From the NCBI GenBank assembly GCA_024636575.1, contig JAGXGU010000081.1, positions 1-8,779 on the forward strand: a stretch of 8,779 bases of DNA, written 5' to 3'. This stretch comes from Altererythrobacter sp. Lineage in GTDB: Bacteria; Pseudomonadota; Alphaproteobacteria; Sphingomonadales; Sphingomonadaceae. This document shows positions 5,713 through 8,779 of this stretch, in pieces (within the stretch, counting starts at the first letter, position 1; every line of letters begins with the position of its first letter). A model generated the notes under the pieces. That model did not search any database. It was not told the origin of the DNA and worked only from the letters and a program-made list of their open reading frames with translations. The translations under genes were made by a program, and so were the position numbers.

Positions 5713-6336
5713 ATGACCAAGAAAGTGCTTTTGCTGCTTGCAGACGGCTTCGAACCGCTCGAGGCGGCTGGGTTCACCGATGTTTTCGGATGGGCCGCCA
5801 TCGAAGGTCTTGAGCAGGTGGAACTGGTGTCGGCTGGCTTCAAGTCTCCGCTTCGCGCAACTTTTGGCTTTTCGGTCATCCCTCAGGCGCTGGTTTCAGA
5901 ACTCGATCCCGATGATTTTGATGCCCTTGCCATTCCAGGCGGTTTTGCGGGCGCGGGCTATTATGATGACGCCCTGTCCGAGCCGTTCCTTGATGTGATC
6001 CGTAGCTTCGCGGCGCGCGATCGCACTGTCGCCTCGGTCTGCACCGCTTCGCTTGCCCTCGGGGCTGCAGGCGTGATCAACGGACGGCGGGCCACGATCT
6101 ACCACCAGACGGGAGGCAAGCGGAAGGAGGAACTGGAAGGGTATGGTGCGCAATTTGTCGATCAAGCTGTGGTCGAAGACGGACGCCTGATCAGCTCGAC
6201 AGGGCCTGGGACCGCCGTCGAAGTTGCCCTCAGGTTGCTCGCCAACCTCACGTCACCCGAGAACGCCGCGCATATCAGAGCCAAAATGCGTGTGCCGGAA
6301 CTCGACCAGACCTGGCTCCACCGCCCCCAGGTCTGA
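5713..6336 (+). CDS. DJ-1/PfpI family protein (class I glutamine amidotransferase-like fold)
   Basis: The 207-residue protein begins with the family strand KKVLLLLADGFEPLEA; Glu17 aligns with DJ-1 Glu18. It has the AIPGGFAGAGYY loop (73-84) and the nucleophile elbow VASVCTASLALGAAG (106-120) with Cys110, followed by His131 in ATIYHQT. These features match DJ-1/ThiJ/PfpI enzymes, which include glutathione-independent glyoxalases, deglycase-like proteins, chaperones and peptidases. The exact activity is unknown. It is about 20 residues longer than human DJ-1, with a C-terminal extension (PENAAHIRAKMRVPELD...). The start at 5713 has a very good ribosome site, AGGAGG at 5698-5703. It follows a terminator and precedes the fusion flavoprotein by 37 bp, so these two are probably co-transcribed. 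Context with a GST suggests handling of reactive carbonyls or electrophiles. Confidence 0.9.
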   Translation: MTKKVLLLLADGFEPLEAAGFTDVFGWAAIEGLEQVELVSAGFKSPLRATFGFSVIPQALVSELDPDDFDALAIPGGFAGAGYYDDALSEPFLDVIRSFAARDRTVASVCTASLALGAAGVINGRRATIYHQTGGKRKEELEGYGAQFVDQAVVEDGRLISSTGPGTAVEVALRLLANLTSPENAAHIRAKMRVPELDQTWLHRPQV

Positions 6337-6373
6337 CCGATATTGAACGCCTTCCTTCGACGCGAGGTTTGCC

Positions 6374-8440
6374 ATGAATAGCAACGACGAAGCACCCGCA
6401 GGTTCGCCATTTCACAGCGGCGAGATTGAAATTCAGCGCAGCCTTGGCGTGGCGGAGCGGATGGACATGTTCGGCCGCCGCGTGATCCGTGATCACATGA
6501 TCGACCAACACCGCGACTTTTTCGAACAGCTTCCGTTTCTGGTGGTCGGCTCGGTTGATCCGGCCGGGGATGTCTGGGCGACGCTATTGGCCGGTGAACC
6601 CGGCTTTGCCAGATCCCCCGATCCACGGCATCTCACGCTGGCTGTGCCGCTTGACACCGCCGATCCCGCGATGAAGGGTTTGGAGGCTGGCGACGCCGTC
6701 GGCATCCTCGGTATTGAGCTGCAAACCCGCCGCCGCAACCGGATGAACGGGACGATTGACGCGCGGTCCGAAACGGGATTTACCGTCCGGGTCGAGCACA
6801 GCTTTGGCAATTGTCCGCAATATATCCAGGCCCGTAACTGGCATGCGGTTGAACGCGGCGCAAACGCATCGTTTCCTGCCGAACATCTGGCCAAATTGGA
6901 CGACGCGGCGCGCGCTGCCATCCTGGCGGCCGATACCTTTTTTGTCGCCTCTTCCATCGATCTCGACGATGGTCACCGCCAGGTCGACGCCTCGCATCGC
7001 GGCGGCAAGCCGGGCTTTATCCGCATCGGTGACGACGGGGTACTCACAATCCCCGATTTTGCGGGAAATCTGCATTTCAACACGCTGGGCAATTTCTTGC
7101 GCAACCCCGGGGCCGGGCTGGTTTTCGTGGATTTCGAAAGCGGCGACATGTTGCAACTGACCGGCGATGCCGAAGTCGTCCTAGATTCGCCCGATATCGC
7201 CGCCTTCCAGGGTGCAGAGCGGCTGTGGACCTTTACCCCGCGCAAGCTGGTGCGACGCAGGGCGGCCTTTCCCCCGCGGTTTGATTTCGTGGACTGGTCA
7301 CCAAATTCGCTGATGACGGGCGACTGGAAACAGGCCGAGCTGCGCGGCAAGGCCACCGCGCGTAGATCGGCATGGCACCGGCTGCGCGTGAAGAGAATTG
7401 TCGACGAGAGCAGTGTGATCCGCTCGCTTCACCTGGAGCCAGCCGACGATGCGGGTCTGGTGCCTAATCTGGCAGGGCAGCACCTGCCAATCCGGGTCAA
7501 GCCATCCGGTGAAGAAGGCTGCGTGATCCGCACCTATACGCTTTCTTCAGCGCCCTCGGATGGTAACTACAGGATCAGCGTCAAGCGCGAAGGCCTGGTT
7601 TCCAGCTACCTGCACGACAAGATCGAAGTTGGCAGCATCATCGAAGCGCGCGCGCCTGCGGGTGGCTTCACGATCGACGCGGCAGAGCGGCGGCCAGCCG
7701 TTCTGTTGGCGGCCGGGGTCGGGATCACTCCAATCCTGTCGATGCTGCGCCAAATTGTCTATGAAGGCCTCCGGACCCGCCGGGTGCGGCCGACGATCCT
7801 GTTCTATGCAGCCCGCAGCATGGAAGAGCGCGCATTCGATCAGGAACTAGGGAATTTGGCCGAACAGGCCAATGGTTCAGTTCGCATTGTTCGGCTGCTC
7901 GAAGACAGCGCAGGTGCCCGGCCCGGCATCGACTATGAGGCGCAAGGCCGGATCGACATGGATCTTCTTCGAAGCACGCTCGCGTTGGACGATTATGATT
8001 TTCTCATGTGCGGTCCGCCGCCTTTCATGCAGGCGGTCTATGATGGTCTGCGCAGTCTCAATATCGCTGACAGGCGTATTCATGCCGAAACCTTCGGCCC
8101 CGCCTCGCTCAGACGCCAGCCCGGAAAGGATACAGTGCCGCAATTGCCTCCCGCTGCGACACAGCCGGTCTCCGTCGTCTATGCCGCGTCCGGCAAGGAA
8201 GCGCGCTGGACGCCCGGCAGCGGTTCGCTGCTGGAACTAGCCGAAGCGCGCGGGCTCTTTCCTGAGTCAAGTTGCCGGAGCGGCAATTGTGGTTCTTGCA
8301 AGACCAGGATTATCGCGGGCGCCGTGACCTACCCTGAGCAGCCCGCGTTCCAGACTGAAAGTGACGAGGCGCTGATCTGCCAAGCGGTACCAGCGGGCAG
8401 TGAATCCGGAACGTCCGAACCACTCATCCTGGATTTGTAG
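6374..8440 (+). CDS. Fusion flavoprotein: tandem PNPOx-like split barrel + FNR-type FAD/NAD module + C-terminal [2Fe-2S] ferredoxin
   Basis: This 688-residue cytoplasmic protein joins four parts. Residues about 35-160 and 180-295 look like two copies of a pyridoxamine-phosphate-oxidase-like FMN split barrel (FLVVGSVDPAGDVWATLLAG and FFVASSIDLDDG...ASHRGGKPGF). Residues about 335-435 form a ferredoxin-reductase FAD barrel with RTYTLSS (386-392). Residues 440-575 form the NAD(P) domain, with AAGVGITPILSML (446-458) and MCGPPPFM (545-552). Residues about 597-688 form a plant-type ferredoxin with cluster ligands Cys634, Cys639, Cys642 and Cys669. NAD(P)H electrons would pass through FAD to the iron-sulfur cluster and perhaps to a flavin or substrate in the split barrel. 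GAGG lies 7 bases before the ATG. No membrane or signal segment is present. The architecture is clear; the substrate is unknown. Confidence 0.92.
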   Translation: MNSNDEAPAGSPFHSGEIEIQRSLGVAERMDMFGRRVIRDHMIDQHRDFFEQLPFLVVGSVDPAGDVWATLLAGEPGFARSPDPRHLTLAVPLDTADPAMKGLEAGDAVGILGIELQTRRRNRMNGTIDARSETGFTVRVEHSFGNCPQYIQARNWHAVERGANASFPAEHLAKLDDAARAAILAADTFFVASSIDLDDGHRQVDASHRGGKPGFIRIGDDGVLTIPDFAGNLHFNTLGNFLRNPGAGLVFVDFESGDMLQLTGDAEVVLDSPDIAAFQGAERLWTFTPRKLVRRRAAFPPRFDFVDWSPNSLMTGDWKQAELRGKATARRSAWHRLRVKRIVDESSVIRSLHLEPADDAGLVPNLAGQHLPIRVKPSGEEGCVIRTYTLSSAPSDGNYRISVKREGLVSSYLHDKIEVGSIIEARAPAGGFTIDAAERRPAVLLAAGVGITPILSMLRQIVYEGLRTRRVRPTILFYAARSMEERAFDQELGNLAEQANGSVRIVRLLEDSAGARPGIDYEAQGRIDMDLLRSTLALDDYDFLMCGPPPFMQAVYDGLRSLNIADRRIHAETFGPASLRRQPGKDTVPQLPPAATQPVSVVYAASGKEARWTPGSGSLLELAEARGLFPESSCRSGNCGSCKTRIIAGAVTYPEQPAFQTESDEALICQAVPAGSESGTSEPLILDL

Positions 8441-8695
8441 AGCCCGCCAACTGTTGCAAATCCCGTAATAGTATCTTCCTTTTTATCCCTGTTCATCCAC
8501 AAAGGAATAATAGCCATACAGTCTGGCATCAGGTCCGAACGGCCCAGTAAGCAACTGGATACTCCCGATGCCCCTATTCGTTTCCGACCTGAAAAAGTTT
8601 CGCATCGCGGCCTGCATTGCCTGATTCGAACTGCGGACGGCGCGATACCGCCCCACACGCCGTCCGCCCCCTATTGGTAACTACTGGAGTAAGCC
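8441..8695. other. Intergenic region between the fusion flavoprotein and the NTF2-like gene
   Basis: This 255-bp stretch is AT-richer in its first half (8460-8515) and has no convincing gene. The only notable structure is the hairpin at 8633-8667. A weak AATAAT at 8506-8511 could be a -10 element for the downstream gene, but its -35 partner is poor. No terminator with a T-tract is seen directly after the flavoprotein stop. Confidence 0.4.
8633..8667. repeat. Perfect 10-bp-arm inverted repeat ahead of the NTF2-like gene
   Basis: GCGGACGGCG (8633-8642) and CGCCGTCCGC (8658-8667) are perfect reverse complements with a 15-base loop. The repeat ends 18 bases before the GGAG ribosome site of the next gene. 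No T-run follows, so it is not a classical Rho-independent terminator. It may be a leader hairpin, an operator or the 3' end structure of the upstream transcript. Confidence 0.55.
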
Positions 8696-8779
8696 ATGTC
8701 CCGTCCCCCGCTTCCCCCATTCACGGCAGAAACCGCTGCCGAGAAAATCCGCCTTGCCGAGGATGGTTGGAACAGCCGC
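8696..8779 (+). CDS. DUF1348 / NTF2-like (SnoaL-like) protein, N-terminal fragment
   Basis: An ATG at 8696, preceded by GGAG 6 bases upstream (8686-8689), opens a frame that continues to the right edge (28 codons visible). The start of the protein, RPPLPPFTAETAAEKIRLAE followed by DGWNSR, closely resembles the N-terminus of DUF1348 proteins, small cone-shaped NTF2-like proteins of about 150 residues with no settled function. Only the first helix is visible, so the assignment rests on a short stretch. It is on the same strand as the gst cluster but 255 bp away and probably has its own promoter. Confidence 0.7.
   Translation, partial: MSRPPLPPFTAETAAEKIRLAEDGWNSR

Noticed and set aside
8568..8624. 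18-codon plus-strand frame in the intergenic region (MPLFVSDLKKF...)
   Set aside because: There is no Shine-Dalgarno sequence ahead of it and no sign of conservation can be judged; too weak to call a gene.
8329..8658. 109-codon minus-strand frame across the flavoprotein end and the intergenic region
   Set aside because: The protein resembles no family, overlaps the ferredoxin-domain coding sequence and lacks a good ribosome site.

Overview
The window looks like chromosomal DNA of an alphaproteobacterium, most likely order Sphingomonadales (an Erythrobacter- or Sphingomonas-like genome). This rests on moderately high GC, the style of the enolase, lumazine synthase and PilZ proteins, and a sequence matching the alphaproteobacterial general-stress (EcfG-type) promoter consensus, GGAAC-N16-CGTT. 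The assignment comes from reading the sequence, not from a database search. No tRNA, rRNA, CRISPR array, insertion sequence or prophage is visible; the 'holin-like' protein is a normal chromosomal membrane protein.

Region 1 (1-1398, minus strand) is a three-gene operon of small envelope proteins. It encodes a YqjD/DUF883-like protein with a C-terminal membrane anchor, a YqjE/holin-superfamily protein with two membrane segments, and a third small protein with one hydrophobic segment, cut by the window edge and joined to its neighbour by a TAATG stop/start overlap. The order resembles enterobacterial yqjD-yqjE-yqjK. The EcfG-like promoter lies just upstream of the first gene, which suggests stress or stationary-phase control.

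Region 2 (1399-3902) is housekeeping. Enolase (eno, plus) diverges from region 1 and converges on lumazine synthase (ribH, minus) with only 7 bp between the two stops. A small PilZ-domain protein with a degenerate c-di-GMP motif follows upstream of ribH, also on the minus strand.

Region 3 (3903-8440) is the most interesting part. A LysR-type regulator (minus) diverges from a gene group (plus) encoding a glutathione S-transferase, a DJ-1/PfpI-family protein and a 688-residue fusion flavoprotein. The fusion has two split-barrel FMN-type repeats, a ferredoxin-reductase FAD/NAD module and a C-terminal [2Fe-2S] ferredoxin domain. The divergent promoter region holds a perfect 19-bp dyad with LysR-type T-N11-A spacing, and a second perfect inverted repeat lies in the regulator leader. 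A strong intrinsic terminator sits between gst and the DJ-1 gene, so the group may be expressed as two units. The genes together suggest a LysR-controlled response to an electrophile, aldehyde or quinone-like compound; the inducer and substrate are unknown.

Region 4 (8441-8779) has a 255-bp intergenic stretch with a 10-bp-arm hairpin, then the start of a DUF1348/NTF2-like gene cut by the right edge.
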